A model generated the notes under the pieces. It did not search any database. It worked only from the letters and a program-made list of their open reading frames with translations, and had not been told where the DNA came from. Below, in pieces: positions 17,707-27,662 of a stretch of DNA of 64,000 bases (position 1 is the stretch's first letter; every line of letters starts with the position of its first letter). This DNA comes from Guyparkeria sp. WRN-7. Its GTDB lineage: Bacteria > Pseudomonadota > Gammaproteobacteria > Halothiobacillales > Halothiobacillaceae. The position numbers and the translations under genes are program-made. The stretch is taken from assembly GCF_001641825.1 (NCBI RefSeq), contig NZ_LRFH01000002.1, positions 124,001 to 188,000 on the forward strand. Reading direction: 5' to 3'.

Positions 17707-20523
17707 ATGACGACAAGCAAAGACAAGGACAAGGCCCTGCGCGCACGAGTGCGCCTGTTCGGCAACCTCCTCGGTGAAGTGCTGCGTGAGCAAGCCGGCG
17801 AAACCGTGTTCGACACGGTCGAGAGCCTGCGGCGTGGCTTCATCCATCTGCGCAAGAGCCACGACGAGGCGCTCTACCAGCAGTTGATGGACGAGATCGA
17901 GGGGCTCGACGCCGACAGCCTGAACCTGGTCGTGCGTGCCTACGGCTTGTACTTCAACCTGGTGAACATCGCCGAGGAAGACTATTCCCACCAGCACCGT
18001 CGCCGCCAGATCCGCCGCGGTCTTCGCCTCTGGCGTGGGTCCTTCTACGACACCATCCGCGGGTTCCAGCGCGAGGGCATGACCCCCGACCAGCTGCAGG
18101 GTCTGCTCGATCAGCTGGTGTACATGCCGGTATTCACCGCCCACCCGACCGAAGCCAAGCGCCGCACGGTGATGGACCTGCAGCGTCGGATCTTCCTGCT
18201 CTGCGGTGAACTCGACCGCCCCGAGGCGACGGGCGTCGAGCGCGAGCGCCTGCTCGACGAGGTCAAGTCGATCATCCTGGCCCTCCTTCGCACCAACGAG
18301 GTGCGCACCACGCGCCCTGAAGTGGCAGACGAGATCCGTCTGGGGATGTACTACTTCCGCACCTCGATCTTTGCGGCGGTCCCCAAGGCGTATCGCTACC
18401 TGGAGCGAGCGGTCAATCTCAATTTCAATGAGAACCACCCCGACAACCCGGTCAAGGTGCCGAGCCTGTTCAAGTTCGGCTCCTGGATCGGCGGCGACCG
18501 CGACGGCAATCCCTACGTGACGCACGACGTCACCATCCAGGCCGTCTGTCTCGCCTCGGAAACCATCATCAACGAGTACCTCGACCGGATCGAGACACTC
18601 AAGCGCATCCTGACCCATTCGTTGCAGCTGGTCCCGGAGATCGACTGCCAGCAGCTGCAACTCAAGACGGATGCCGAAGCACTCGACATGCTCGAGCGCA
18701 ACACGTGCAACGGCGAGTTCTTCCCCGAGGAGCCCTATCGCCTCAAGCTGCGCGCCATTCGCCAGCGCCTGCGCTACAACCTCGCCTACATCCACAGCGA
18801 GCTCGACCGCAAGCCGGCCAAGCTGGATCCGCGCGCCTACCAGAGCAAAGACGCCTTCCTCGACGATCTCTACCGGCTGCGCGACTCGCTGACCGGCATC
18901 GGGGATCACCTCCTGGCCGAAGGCGACCTCAAGGACCTCATCCGCCTGGCCGAGACCTTCGGCTGGCACCTGGTCCGTCTCGACATCCGCCAGGAGTCGA
19001 CCGAACACACCGAGACCGTGACCGAGGTCCTCAAGCAGCTGGCCCCGGACGTCGACTACGCCAACCTGTCCGAGGACGATCGCACCCGGGTGCTGGGCGA
19101 GCTGATCGAAGCCGGCAACCACCGCGCCGACTCGCTTTCGGATCTGAGCGAAAAGAGCCGCGAGGTGATCAAGGTCCTCGAGGTCAAGCGCCAACTGATC
19201 GACCACATCAGTCGCGAATGCTTCGGCACCTACGTCATCTCGATGACCCACTCGGCCAGCCACGTGATGGAGGTGATGTATCTGGCCTCGATCACCGGCC
19301 TGGTGGGCAAGAACGAGGCCGGCGAGTGGTTCAGCGACATCCAGGTCTCGCCGCTGTTCGAGACCATCGAGGATCTCAAGCACATCGAGCACGTACTCGG
19401 CCGCCTGTTCGACAACCCGACCTATCGTGGCCTGGTGAGCGCATCAGGAGACCTGCAGGAGGTCATGCTCGGCTATTCGGATTCCTGCAAGGACGGCGGC
19501 TCGCTCGCTTCGACCTGGAGCCTGTACAACGCCCAGAAGCGCGTCATTCGCGTCACCCGTGAGAACGGCATCGAATGTCGCCTGTTCCACGGCCGCGGCG
19601 GCACGGTCGCCCGTGGCGGCGGCCCGACCCACGAGTCGATCCTGTCGCTGCCGCAAGGCACGGTCGAGGGCCAGATCAAGTTCACCGAACAGGGCGAGGT
19701 GCTGTCCTCGAAGTACAGCAACAACGAGACGGCGATCTACGAGCTCACCATGGGCGCAACCGGCCTGATGAAGGCGGCCCGCCACCAGGTGGTGGCCGAG
19801 GATCCCGTCCCGCCGGACTACGAGCAGGTGGTCTCGGATCTCGCCCGCTTCGGCGAGGAGAGCTACCGCGACCTGACCGACCACACGCCATTCTTCTTCC
19901 ACTACTTCCACGAGGCGACGCCGGTACGTGAGCTCGGCCTGCTCAACATCGGCTCACGTCCGACCTCGCGCAAGAAAGGCGACCTGTCGAAGGCCTCGGT
20001 GCGCGCGATCCCGTGGGTGTTCGGCTGGTCGCAGTCGCGCCACACGCTGCCGGCCTGGTACGGCATCGGCTCGGCCATCAAGCGTTGGCGCGAAGAAAAC
20101 CCGGGTCGGGAAGACGTCCTGCACGAGCTCTTTGAGCAGTGGCCGTTCTTCCACAGTGTGCTTCGCAACACCCAGCTGTCGCTGACCAAGGGCGAGATGA
20201 ACATCGCCCGCGAATATGCCGGCCTGGTATCCGACAAGGAGCAGGCCGAGGCGGTCTACGACAAGATCCGCAGCGAATACGACTGCACCGTCGAACAGCT
20301 GCTCGAGGTCGCGCATGCGCAGAACCTGATCGAGATCGACGAGTACATCGGCACCTCGATGAAGCGACGCAATCCTTATCTGGACGTGCTCAACCACATT
20401 CAGATCACCCTGCTCGCGCGCCACCGGGACGAGAGCGTGCCGGAGGGCGAGCGCGAGAAGTGGCTGCCGCCGCTGCTGCGTAGCATCAACGCGATCGCCG
20501 CGGGGATGCGCAACACCGGCTAG
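17707..20523 (+). CDS. ppc: Phosphoenolpyruvate carboxylase
   Basis: Anaplerotic carboxylation of PEP with bicarbonate to oxaloacetate. The 938-residue protein (E. coli 883) has the catalytic His in TAHPTEAKRRT (His146). The loop FHGRGGTVARGGGPTHESIL binds PEP and bicarbonate and carries the catalytic Arg residues. The segment WVFGWSQSRHTLPAWYGIG is present, and the C-terminal Asn-Thr-Gly end is the conserved allosteric site terminus (MRNTG). The ATG at 17707 is picked because similarity begins just after it. The gene is monocistronic and ends in a strong terminator. In an autotroph or heterotroph it feeds the TCA cycle for biosynthesis. Confidence 0.97.
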   Translation: MTTSKDKDKALRARVRLFGNLLGEVLREQAGETVFDTVESLRRGFIHLRKSHDEALYQQLMDEIEGLDADSLNLVVRAYGLYFNLVNIAEEDYSHQHRRRQIRRGLRLWRGSFYDTIRGFQREGMTPDQLQGLLDQLVYMPVFTAHPTEAKRRTVMDLQRRIFLLCGELDRPEATGVERERLLDEVKSIILALLRTNEVRTTRPEVADEIRLGMYYFRTSIFAAVPKAYRYLERAVNLNFNENHPDNPVKVPSLFKFGSWIGGDRDGNPYVTHDVTIQAVCLASETIINEYLDRIETLKRILTHSLQLVPEIDCQQLQLKTDAEALDMLERNTCNGEFFPEEPYRLKLRAIRQRLRYNLAYIHSELDRKPAKLDPRAYQSKDAFLDDLYRLRDSLTGIGDHLLAEGDLKDLIRLAETFGWHLVRLDIRQESTEHTETVTEVLKQLAPDVDYANLSEDDRTRVLGELIEAGNHRADSLSDLSEKSREVIKVLEVKRQLIDHISRECFGTYVISMTHSASHVMEVMYLASITGLVGKNEAGEWFSDIQVSPLFETIEDLKHIEHVLGRLFDNPTYRGLVSASGDLQEVMLGYSDSCKDGGSLASTWSLYNAQKRVIRVTRENGIECRLFHGRGGTVARGGGPTHESILSLPQGTVEGQIKFTEQGEVLSSKYSNNETAIYELTMGATGLMKAARHQVVAEDPVPPDYEQVVSDLARFGEESYRDLTDHTPFFFHYFHEATPVRELGLLNIGSRPTSRKKGDLSKASVRAIPWVFGWSQSRHTLPAWYGIGSAIKRWREENPGREDVLHELFEQWPFFHSVLRNTQLSLTKGEMNIAREYAGLVSDKEQAEAVYDKIRSEYDCTVEQLLEVAHAQNLIEIDEYIGTSMKRRNPYLDVLNHIQITLLARHRDESVPEGEREKWLPPLLRSINAIAAGMRNTG

Positions 20524-20546
20524 GACGATCGCGACGCCGAATCGTG

Positions 20547-20579
20547 AAAAAGCCACCGCTGCCAGGCGGTGGCTTTTTT
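20547..20579. terminator. Bidirectional terminator between ppc and malQ
   Basis: A 13-bp perfect stem (20547-20559 with 20566-20578, core GCCACCGC/GCGGTGGC) is bordered by five A on the left and six T on the right. It lies between two convergent genes whose stops are at 20523 and 20591, so it can terminate both. Confidence 0.93.
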
Positions 20580-20590
20580 ATGGCGGGCGT

Positions 20591-22048
20591 TCACATCAGC
20601 CGGTCGTGGGCGGCAAGCCTGGCCCGGCTCCGTTCGGCCAGTGCGTCATCCAGCGCCCCGGTCGGCAAGCGCCACACCCAGTTGCCCTCCGAGGTGCCGG
20701 GGACATTGATGCGCGCCTCGGAGCCCAGCCCCAGCAAGTCAGCCACCGGCAGCATCGCCAGCGAGGCACACGACCCCAGGGCCGACTCGACCAGCGCATC
20801 GGGCATCGGCGTGGCCGGGTCGATACCCTGGAGCGCCTCCAGTTGACGTCGTACGCAGGCCCGATCGGCGTTGCCCAGCGACAACCACCAACCGAGCGTC
20901 GTGTCGTTGTCGTGCGTGCCGGTGTAGACCACGCTGTGTTGCCGATGCTGGTCGGGTCGGTGCGGGTTGTTCTCGCTACCGTCGAAGGCAAACTGCAACA
21001 CGGCCATGCCGGGCAGACTAAAGCGATCACGCAAGGCCGTCACGTCCGGCGTGATCACGCCCAGATCCTCGGCCACCAGCGGCAGATCACCATCCCCGAC
21101 CCGCTGCAGGGAGGCGAGCAACGCCTCCCCCGGGGCGTCCATCCACTGGCCGCCGGTAGCATCGTCGGCCGCCGCAGGGATTTCCCAGTAGGCGGAAAAT
21201 CCCCGGAAATGGTCGATACGCACCCAGTCGTACAGCGCCAGATGGCGAGCCAGCCGCAACCGCCACCAACCGAAGTCGTCCTCCGCCATCCGGTCGAAAT
21301 CGAACAATGGGTTACCCCAGCGCTGACCGGTTTCGGAAAAGTAGTCCGGCGGGACCCCGGCCACCCCCGTCGGTTGCCCGGCATCATCCAGCTTGAACAG
21401 CCGACGGTTTGCCCAGACGTCGGCCGAGTCGCCGGCAACGAAGATGGGCAGGTCACCGAACAGGCAGATGCCCTTCGACCGGGCCTGTTCCCGCAATGCC
21501 CGCCATTGGCGATCAAGCAGGAACTGCTCGAAGGCCACCGCCTCCATCTTGTCGCCCTGCTCCCGTTCAACCCCTTGCATGGCCAATGGCTCTCGATCGC
21601 GCAGCCCGCGAGGCCAGTCGAACCATGAACGCCCGCCCTGCTCGTCACGCAGGACCATGAACCGGCAGTAATCGACCAGCCAGTCGGCTTCTTCGTCGCG
21701 AAATGCCTCGAAGGACTGGCGCAGTGCCCGGCACGCCCCCACTCCCCGGCGCCGTTCGGTGACCGGGGTATCACGGTCGAAAGCCGGATCTTCGGCCAGG
21801 TCCCGTTCGTCGAGCAGCGTGGGCTCGAGCGCGAACGACGACAGGCACTGGTAGGGGGAGCCATCCGAATGCGTGGGGCCAAGCGGCAGCACCTGCCAGA
21901 CCGACAGGCCCGCACGGGCCAGGAAGTCGAGCAGCTCGCGGGCCGCCTGACCGAACCCTGGCTCGCTAAGGCTCGCCACCGGCAGCAGCAGGCCGGCGCG
22001 GCGCCGTGTTGCCGGTGCCTCGCAATATCCGCCGGCTGCCGTCGTCAT
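20591..22048 (-). CDS. malQ: 4-alpha-glucanotransferase (amylomaltase, GH77)
   Basis: Disproportionates alpha-1,4-glucans by transferring glucan chains. The length of 485 residues fits the short bacterial amylomaltases. Catalytic regions are seen: VRIDHFRGFSAYWEIP (nucleophile Asp, about residues 271-286), LPLVAEDLGVITPDV (acid/base Glu) and YTGTHDNDTTLGWW (third carboxylate). The start ATG overlaps the stop of the upstream GH57 gene by four bases (ATGA), so the two are translationally coupled. It is part of the glgC-GH57-malQ series and likely processes glycogen-derived chains. Confidence 0.96.
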   Translation of the reverse strand: MTTAAGGYCEAPATRRRAGLLLPVASLSEPGFGQAARELLDFLARAGLSVWQVLPLGPTHSDGSPYQCLSSFALEPTLLDERDLAEDPAFDRDTPVTERRRGVGACRALRQSFEAFRDEEADWLVDYCRFMVLRDEQGGRSWFDWPRGLRDREPLAMQGVEREQGDKMEAVAFEQFLLDRQWRALREQARSKGICLFGDLPIFVAGDSADVWANRRLFKLDDAGQPTGVAGVPPDYFSETGQRWGNPLFDFDRMAEDDFGWWRLRLARHLALYDWVRIDHFRGFSAYWEIPAAADDATGGQWMDAPGEALLASLQRVGDGDLPLVAEDLGVITPDVTALRDRFSLPGMAVLQFAFDGSENNPHRPDQHRQHSVVYTGTHDNDTTLGWWLSLGNADRACVRRQLEALQGIDPATPMPDALVESALGSCASLAMLPVADLLGLGSEARINVPGTSEGNWVWRLPTGALDDALAERSRARLAAHDRLM

Positions 22049-23757
22049 GCCTGCCCCCGGCGCATCGTCCCGCCGGTCTTCGGCCGCTCGTCATCCGGAA
22101 CGGGTTCGCATACAGGCCTCTCCAGCGCCTCCGGCACGGGTCGACCGATCAATTCGTAGAGCCGCGCGAGCTGGAGGCGGAACAGCTGGTCGAAGTCACG
22201 CACCGCATCGGCCGGGCTGGTGTCGTCGAACCACCAGAACCAGTCCGACCCCTCGCATACCGCCAGCTGTTGCGCGTTGCGCCCCGCCGTCTCGTCGTCC
22301 CAGTCGTCGCTCTCCTCGGCGGCAAGATAGGCCTGCCGTGCCTCGACCAATCGATCCCAGGCCCGATTCTTGGCAGCCTCCCCGATCCAGGTGGCAAGGT
22401 TGCCGTAAACCCAGCTGCCGGCCACCAGCCCCCGCAACGTGACGGGCGCCGGCCGGCGCGAAAGGTACTCGGTGAAGGTGGTCATCGCTACACGCGGGTG
22501 GTCGGAGAGCCGTTTGTAGAGTCCGTCGAGCAGCCAGAACCCGTTATCGGGATAGTGCTCCCAGGCATTTTCACCATCGAGAATGATCGGCACGACCGGG
22601 GCCTCGACACCCAGGTGGCTGCAGGTGTCGGCGATCGATACCAGGTGGTGGATCAGGTCACCGACGGCATCGTCGGCGTGCCAGTTCTGATAGTCGAAAC
22701 CGATACGATCGGACAGGCCGTCGTCGCGGAAGAACAGACGAATGGGCTCGTTTGCCAGCACGTAGGACTGATGCGGGCAATGCACCTCCTGGCGGGCGTG
22801 GTTGAGGCTGTTGCGCAGCACCTGCTGCCCGCTGGCCATCCAGTCGAATCCCGCCTCGCCCAGCAGACGGGCGGTGGCATCCGAGACCGCCCCCTCCGAT
22901 GGCCAGCAGCCGGCCGGGTCGTGTCCCAGCAGACGGCGGAACACGGCCCGGCCGTGCTCGATGTGCCACCATGCCCGGCTCTCGCCTCCCGGATACGTAT
23001 TTTCCTCAGGCTGTGGCGCACCCGGCTCGCTTTCGGTGCCCGCTCGCAGATCCTGCAGCAACGGCACGATCGGGTGTGCGTAAGGGGTCATCGACAGCTC
23101 CACCTGACCCCGTTCGGCCAATGCGCGGTAGCGGTCGAACAGCCCGGCGATGGTCTCACCAATCACCTCGAGCAAGCCGGCGCGGGAATCAGCCGAGAAT
23201 GCTCCTTCCTGTTTGATCAGACGGGCGATCAACGGATGCGTCTGGCGCAAGGTCTCGCCACACCAGGCGAGGTGATACCACGTCGACAGGTCGGCCAGGA
23301 ACGTGTCGCTCGCATATCGACCCGGCGTCGGGGTCACGCCGATGGCTTCGGCGGCCTGGATCAGGCGCGCGAAGGCGGGGAAGCGGTCGATCATCCGCTC
23401 GCGATTGGCGCGCTGTAGCGCAGCGAGCACCCTGCTGCGCTCCTCGCCGGCCAGGGCGGCCGGATCGATGAGACTCTTGAGAACGGGATCGCGCAGCGCT
23501 TCACTCGAGCCGGTCGCGAGGCACCGCTCGATCTGCGCCGCGTAGTCCTCCAGCTGCTCGAGCAGGATCGGCACGAAATTGACCACCGCGCGAGCCTTGG
23601 GCCAACGCTCCAGGTGCGCCGCCATGTCGGCGTAATCCTTGATTGCGTGCAGATACGTCCAGGGTTGCTGGTACACGCCATCGCGGGGATCGCGGTACTC
23701 GGGCTGGTGCATGTGCCAGAGAAACACCACCGGAAGCTTGTCTGTCATCACGCCCAT
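22045..23757 (-). CDS. Glycoside hydrolase family 57 protein
   Basis: A 570-residue cytoplasmic protein with the GH57 N-terminal signature WHMHQPEYRDP (residues 14-24) and later family segments such as GCWPSEGAVSD and IILDGENAWEHYP (about 377-389). GH57 members are alpha-amylases, 4-alpha-glucanotransferases, branching enzymes or amylopullulanases; the exact activity here is not assigned. Its place between glgC and malQ supports a role in glycogen/alpha-glucan turnover. Two starts are possible, 23757 and 23748 (third codon on); a GGGG run upstream is better spaced for the second. It overlaps malQ by four bases. Confidence 0.9.
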   Translation of the reverse strand: MGVMTDKLPVVFLWHMHQPEYRDPRDGVYQQPWTYLHAIKDYADMAAHLERWPKARAVVNFVPILLEQLEDYAAQIERCLATGSSEALRDPVLKSLIDPAALAGEERSRVLAALQRANRERMIDRFPAFARLIQAAEAIGVTPTPGRYASDTFLADLSTWYHLAWCGETLRQTHPLIARLIKQEGAFSADSRAGLLEVIGETIAGLFDRYRALAERGQVELSMTPYAHPIVPLLQDLRAGTESEPGAPQPEENTYPGGESRAWWHIEHGRAVFRRLLGHDPAGCWPSEGAVSDATARLLGEAGFDWMASGQQVLRNSLNHARQEVHCPHQSYVLANEPIRLFFRDDGLSDRIGFDYQNWHADDAVGDLIHHLVSIADTCSHLGVEAPVVPIILDGENAWEHYPDNGFWLLDGLYKRLSDHPRVAMTTFTEYLSRRPAPVTLRGLVAGSWVYGNLATWIGEAAKNRAWDRLVEARQAYLAAEESDDWDDETAGRNAQQLAVCEGSDWFWWFDDTSPADAVRDFDQLFRLQLARLYELIGRPVPEALERPVCEPVPDDERPKTGGTMRRGQA

Positions 23758-23796
23758 CCCCAGGGTCGGCGGCGACGAATCGCCAGACGGTGCCTG

Positions 23797-25068
23797 TCAG
23801 CGCACCATGTGCAGTTTCTGGCCAAGCATCTGCGGCGTGACGAGAACCACGCCGTTCGGACTGACCTCGAAGCGCTCGCGATCGGCGTTGGCGTCGACCC
23901 CGATCTTCATGTCCGGCGGGATGATGCAGCCCTTGTCGATCACCGCCCGCCGGATCTCGGCGCCCTCGCCCACCTGCACGTTGGGCAGGATCACCGCATC
24001 CTCGACGTAGGCCTGCTCGCGCACCATCACGTTCGAGAACAGCAGCGAGTGGCGCACCACCGCCCCGGAGATGATGCAGCCGCCGCTGACCATCGAGTCG
24101 ATCGCCGTTCCCCGCCGGCCATCCTCGTCGAAGACGAACTTCGCCGGCGGCAGCTGCTCCTGGTAGGTCCAGATCGGCCACTCCGTGTCGTAGAGATTCA
24201 GGTCCGGTTCCACGCCGATCAGTTCCAGGTTTGCCGACCAGTAGGAGTCGATCGTCCCGACATCACGCCAGTAGGACTGCTCGTCCTGACCGGGCTCGCG
24301 GAACGGGTAGGCAAAGACCTGGTGCTCCTCGATCAGCCGCGGGATCACGTTCTTGCCGAAGTCGTGCTCGGATTCCGGATCATCCGCGTCCCGGATCAGC
24401 TGCTCGAACAGGAAGTCGGTGCGGAAGACGTAGATGCCCATCGATGCCAGCGACTGGTCGGGCGAGCGCGGCATCGTCGGCGGGTTGTCAGGCTTCTCGA
24501 CGAAACTGTGGATCCGCCCTTCGCTATCGATATCCATCACGCCGAACGAGCGAGCCTGATCGACCGGCACCTGGATGCAGCCGACCGTCAGGTCCGCCTG
24601 CTTCTCGACGTGATAGGCAATCATCGGCCCGTAGTCCATCTTGTACACGTGATCACCGGCGAGGATCAGCGTGTACTCGGCATCGTGGGCGCGCAGGATG
24701 TCGATGTTCTGGTAGACCGCATCGGCCGTACCGCTGTACCAGGACTGGTCGTTGACGCGCTGCTGAGCGGGTAGCAGTTCGACGAATTCTCCGCGCGCCA
24801 CGTGGTTGCCGCCCCAACCGAGCTGCACGTGCTTGATCAGCGAGTGCGCCTTGTACTGCGTGAGCACACCCATGCGACGAATGCCCGAGTTGACGCAATT
24901 CGACAGCGGAAAATCGATGATGCGGAACTTGCCGCCGAACGGTACCGCGGGCTTCGCGCGCCAGTCGGTCAGTTGGCGCAGGCGCGAACCGCGTCCGCCG
25001 GCGAGCACCAGGGCCAGCGTATCCCGGGTGATGCGACTGACGAGTCGTTGGGGGCTATCGACAATCAT
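23797..25068 (-). CDS. glgC: Glucose-1-phosphate adenylyltransferase (ADP-glucose pyrophosphorylase)
   Basis: Makes ADP-glucose from glucose 1-phosphate and ATP, the committed step of bacterial glycogen synthesis. The nucleotidyltransferase motif [21 protein letters not shown] is at about residues 18-38, followed by [20 protein letters not shown] and the substrate loop FVEKPDNPP; a C-terminal left-handed beta-helix follows (INGAVV-type repeats, [21 protein letters not shown]). Counted from the ATG at 25068 it has 423 residues, the family norm. That ATG has AAGAGG nine bases upstream, while a further upstream ATG (25092) has no ribosome-binding site. It is divergent from glgB and upstream of the GH57 gene. 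Confidence 0.95.
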   Translation of the reverse strand: MIVDSPQRLVSRITRDTLALVLAGGRGSRLRQLTDWRAKPAVPFGGKFRIIDFPLSNCVNSGIRRMGVLTQYKAHSLIKHVQLGWGGNHVARGEFVELLPAQQRVNDQSWYSGTADAVYQNIDILRAHDAEYTLILAGDHVYKMDYGPMIAYHVEKQADLTVGCIQVPVDQARSFGVMDIDSEGRIHSFVEKPDNPPTMPRSPDQSLASMGIYVFRTDFLFEQLIRDADDPESEHDFGKNVIPRLIEEHQVFAYPFREPGQDEQSYWRDVGTIDSYWSANLELIGVEPDLNLYDTEWPIWTYQEQLPPAKFVFDEDGRRGTAIDSMVSGGCIISGAVVRHSLLFSNVMVREQAYVEDAVILPNVQVGEGAEIRRAVIDKGCIIPPDMKIGVDANADRERFEVSPNGVVLVTPQMLGQKLHMVR

Positions 25069-25237
25069 GTGGCCAGACCTCTTGAGCTCCATCCATTGCG
25101 AGGTTCCCGCGGACCCATGCCGGCCCGCCGTCCAGATCAATCCTAGAGACTAGCGCATCCACATTTCGGTTGGATAACAAATTTCACGCCGACGCGAGGC
25201 GCATCGCCACGTCCCGGCGCGGCCGGCACACTCGGAT

Positions 25238-25266
25238 TCGCCGCCTGTCCTGACCTATGCCATAGT
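25238..25266 (+). promoter_or_regulatory. Possible extended -10 promoter for glgB
   Basis: CATAGT at 25261-25266 is preceded by TGC, giving an extended -10. TTCGCC lies 17 bases upstream at 25238-25243 as a weak -35. It sits 77 bases before the glgB ATG in the 275-base glgC/glgB divergent gap. Confidence 0.4.
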
Positions 25267-25343
25267 CAACGCTTGGCGCTGGCAGCCACGGAGGCGTCCG
25301 CCCGATTTGCGTCAGAACAGCATCAATCGCTCCCCGAGACCGC

Positions 25344-27515
25344 ATGGAAAACGACCTTCAAGCTCTGATCGACGTCCGCCATCACGACCCGCACCGGGTA
25401 CTCGGCGTGCATGCCGACGACCAGGACAACCTGAAGCTGCGCACCTTCCAGCCACACGCAGCGCGGGTCGAGACACGCGATCGCGACGGCGAACCCGTCA
25501 GCCTCAACGCCCACCCCGAGTGCCCGGGGCTGTTCGAGGTCACCCTGCCGCGCGAGTGGGTGCCCGCCCATCCGGAGTATCACGTCACGCTCGAGGACGG
25601 CCATGGCTATCAGGTGATCGACCCCTACAGCTTCCTGCCGACGGTCGGCGAGCTCGATCTTCACCTGTTCGCCGAGGGACGCCACCTGCAGCTGTGGCAG
25701 ATGCTCGGTGCGCAAGTTCTCTCGGTCGACGGGGTGGTCGGCACACGATTCGCCGTCTGGGCGCCGAACGCCGCCCGTGTCAGCGTGGTCGGCAGCTTCA
25801 ACGATTGGGACGGCCGGCGCCATCCGATGCGCGTTCTCGGTGGCAGCGGCGTCTGGGAGCTGTTCATCCCCGGCGTGAACGTCGGCGATCTCTACAAGTA
25901 CGAAATCACCAGTCGACTCACCGAAGAAACCCGCCTGCGAACCGACCCGGTGGGCCGTGCATTCGAATTGCGCCCGGACACGGCGGCCATCGTGCCGGCC
26001 TTCCAGAACTTCGACTGGCAGGACGACGACTGGCTGGAACGGCGCGAGCAATGGCAGTGGGACCAGGCACCGATCTCGATCTACGAGGTTCACCTGGGCT
26101 CATGGCGCCGCCACGGCGACGAGTTCCTGAGTTACGACGAACTGGCGGACCAGCTGATTCCCTACGTCCAGGAACGCGGTTTCACGCACATCGAACTGCT
26201 GCCGGTTACCGAGCACCCCTTCGACGGCTCGTGGGGCTACCAGACCACCGGCTATTTCGCTCCCAGCAGCCGATTCGGCACACCTGAAGCGTTCTGCCGT
26301 TTCGTCGATCGCGCCCACGCCGCCGGGATCGGCGTGATCCTCGACTGGGTACCGGCCCACTTCCCGCGGGACGAATTCGCCCTGGCTCGCTTCGATGGCA
26401 GCGCACTCTACGAGCACGAGGACCCCCGTCGGGGCGAACATCGCGACTGGGGCACGCTGATCTTCAACTACGGCCGCCGGGAAGTGGAGAATTTCCTGAT
26501 CGCCTCGGCGCAATACTGGATCGAACATCTCCACCTCGACGGCCTGCGCGTGGATGCGGTCGCCTCGATGCTCTACCTCGACTACTCCCGCCAGGCGGGG
26601 GACTGGCTGCCGAACAAGCACGGGGGCCGAGAGAATCTCGAGGCGATCGAATTCCTGCAGCGACTCAACCACACCATCCTGTCGCGCAACCCGGGCACCC
26701 TGATGATGGCCGAGGAGTCGACCGCCTGGCCGATGGTCTCCCGTCCGCCCGATCACGGCGGCCTGGGCTTCTCCATGAAGTGGAGCATGGGCTGGATGAA
26801 CGACTCGCTCGCCTATTTCAGCGAGGATCCGCTCCACCGGCCGCACCACCACAACCTGCTGACCTTCGGGCTGCTCTACGCGTTCTCCGAGAACTTCATC
26901 CTGCCGCTGTCGCACGACGAGGTGGTCCACGGCAAGCGGGCGCTGCCCGCCAAGATGCCGGGTGACGAGTGGCAGCGCTTCGCCAACCTGCGCCTGCTGC
27001 TGGCCTGGCAGTACACCTTCCCCGGCAAGAAGCTCCTGTTCATGGGCACGGAATTCGGGCAGGGAAACGAGTGGTCGCACGCCCGCGAGCTCGACTGGTG
27101 GATGCTCGACTACCCATTGCATCAGGGCATTCAGTCCCTGGTCGATCAACTCAACTTCCGCTACCGTCAGGAGCCGGCGCTGCACGAACGCGACTTCCAG
27201 GCCGGCGGCTTCGAGTGGATCGACTGCAGTGACCGCAACCAGTCCGTGGTCAGCTTCTCTCGTCACGGCCACTTAGAAAGCCTGATCGTGGTGATGAACT
27301 TCACCCCGGTCTCGCGATCTGGATACCGCATCGGCGTGCCGAAGGCTGGCCGTTACCAGGTCATACTGAATACCGACAGCGAGGAATTCGGCGGTGCCGG
27401 GCGAAACCCGGCCCCAACCGCTGCCGAAGAGACGCCCTGGCACGGCCAGGCCGCCAGTCTCGAGCTGGAACTGCCCGGCCTCAGTGCGGTGGTGCTCAAG
27501 CATAGCGGCCATTGA
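25344..27515 (+). CDS. glgB: 1,4-alpha-glucan branching enzyme (GH13)
   Basis: Introduces alpha-1,6 branches into glycogen. The 723 residues match E. coli GlgB (728) and include the N-terminal N1 and CBM48 domains ([18 protein letters not shown], about residues 144-161). The catalytic barrel carries the nucleophile Asp404 ([12 protein letters not shown]), the acid/base Glu in MAEEST (457/458) and the SHDEVVHGK Asp near 525. A C-terminal all-beta domain completes the protein. It is followed 147 bases later by glgA on the same strand. Confidence 0.97.
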   Translation: MENDLQALIDVRHHDPHRVLGVHADDQDNLKLRTFQPHAARVETRDRDGEPVSLNAHPECPGLFEVTLPREWVPAHPEYHVTLEDGHGYQVIDPYSFLPTVGELDLHLFAEGRHLQLWQMLGAQVLSVDGVVGTRFAVWAPNAARVSVVGSFNDWDGRRHPMRVLGGSGVWELFIPGVNVGDLYKYEITSRLTEETRLRTDPVGRAFELRPDTAAIVPAFQNFDWQDDDWLERREQWQWDQAPISIYEVHLGSWRRHGDEFLSYDELADQLIPYVQERGFTHIELLPVTEHPFDGSWGYQTTGYFAPSSRFGTPEAFCRFVDRAHAAGIGVILDWVPAHFPRDEFALARFDGSALYEHEDPRRGEHRDWGTLIFNYGRREVENFLIASAQYWIEHLHLDGLRVDAVASMLYLDYSRQAGDWLPNKHGGRENLEAIEFLQRLNHTILSRNPGTLMMAEESTAWPMVSRPPDHGGLGFSMKWSMGWMNDSLAYFSEDPLHRPHHHNLLTFGLLYAFSENFILPLSHDEVVHGKRALPAKMPGDEWQRFANLRLLLAWQYTFPGKKLLFMGTEFGQGNEWSHARELDWWMLDYPLHQGIQSLVDQLNFRYRQEPALHERDFQAGGFEWIDCSDRNQSVVSFSRHGHLESLIVVMNFTPVSRSGYRIGVPKAGRYQVILNTDSEEFGGAGRNPAPTAAEETPWHGQAASLELELPGLSAVVLKHSGH

Positions 27516-27662
27516 GGCGAACCCGCTCTTCCGGGTCGCGCTGAGGCGAGCCCGGAACACAGCAATCGGATAACATGCGATACTCCGGCTGACGACCCGC
27601 CCCCGGGAGCAGGTCGTCGCGTGGATTGACCGCCCGTTCACCCGACTCGAGGAGATACCGAC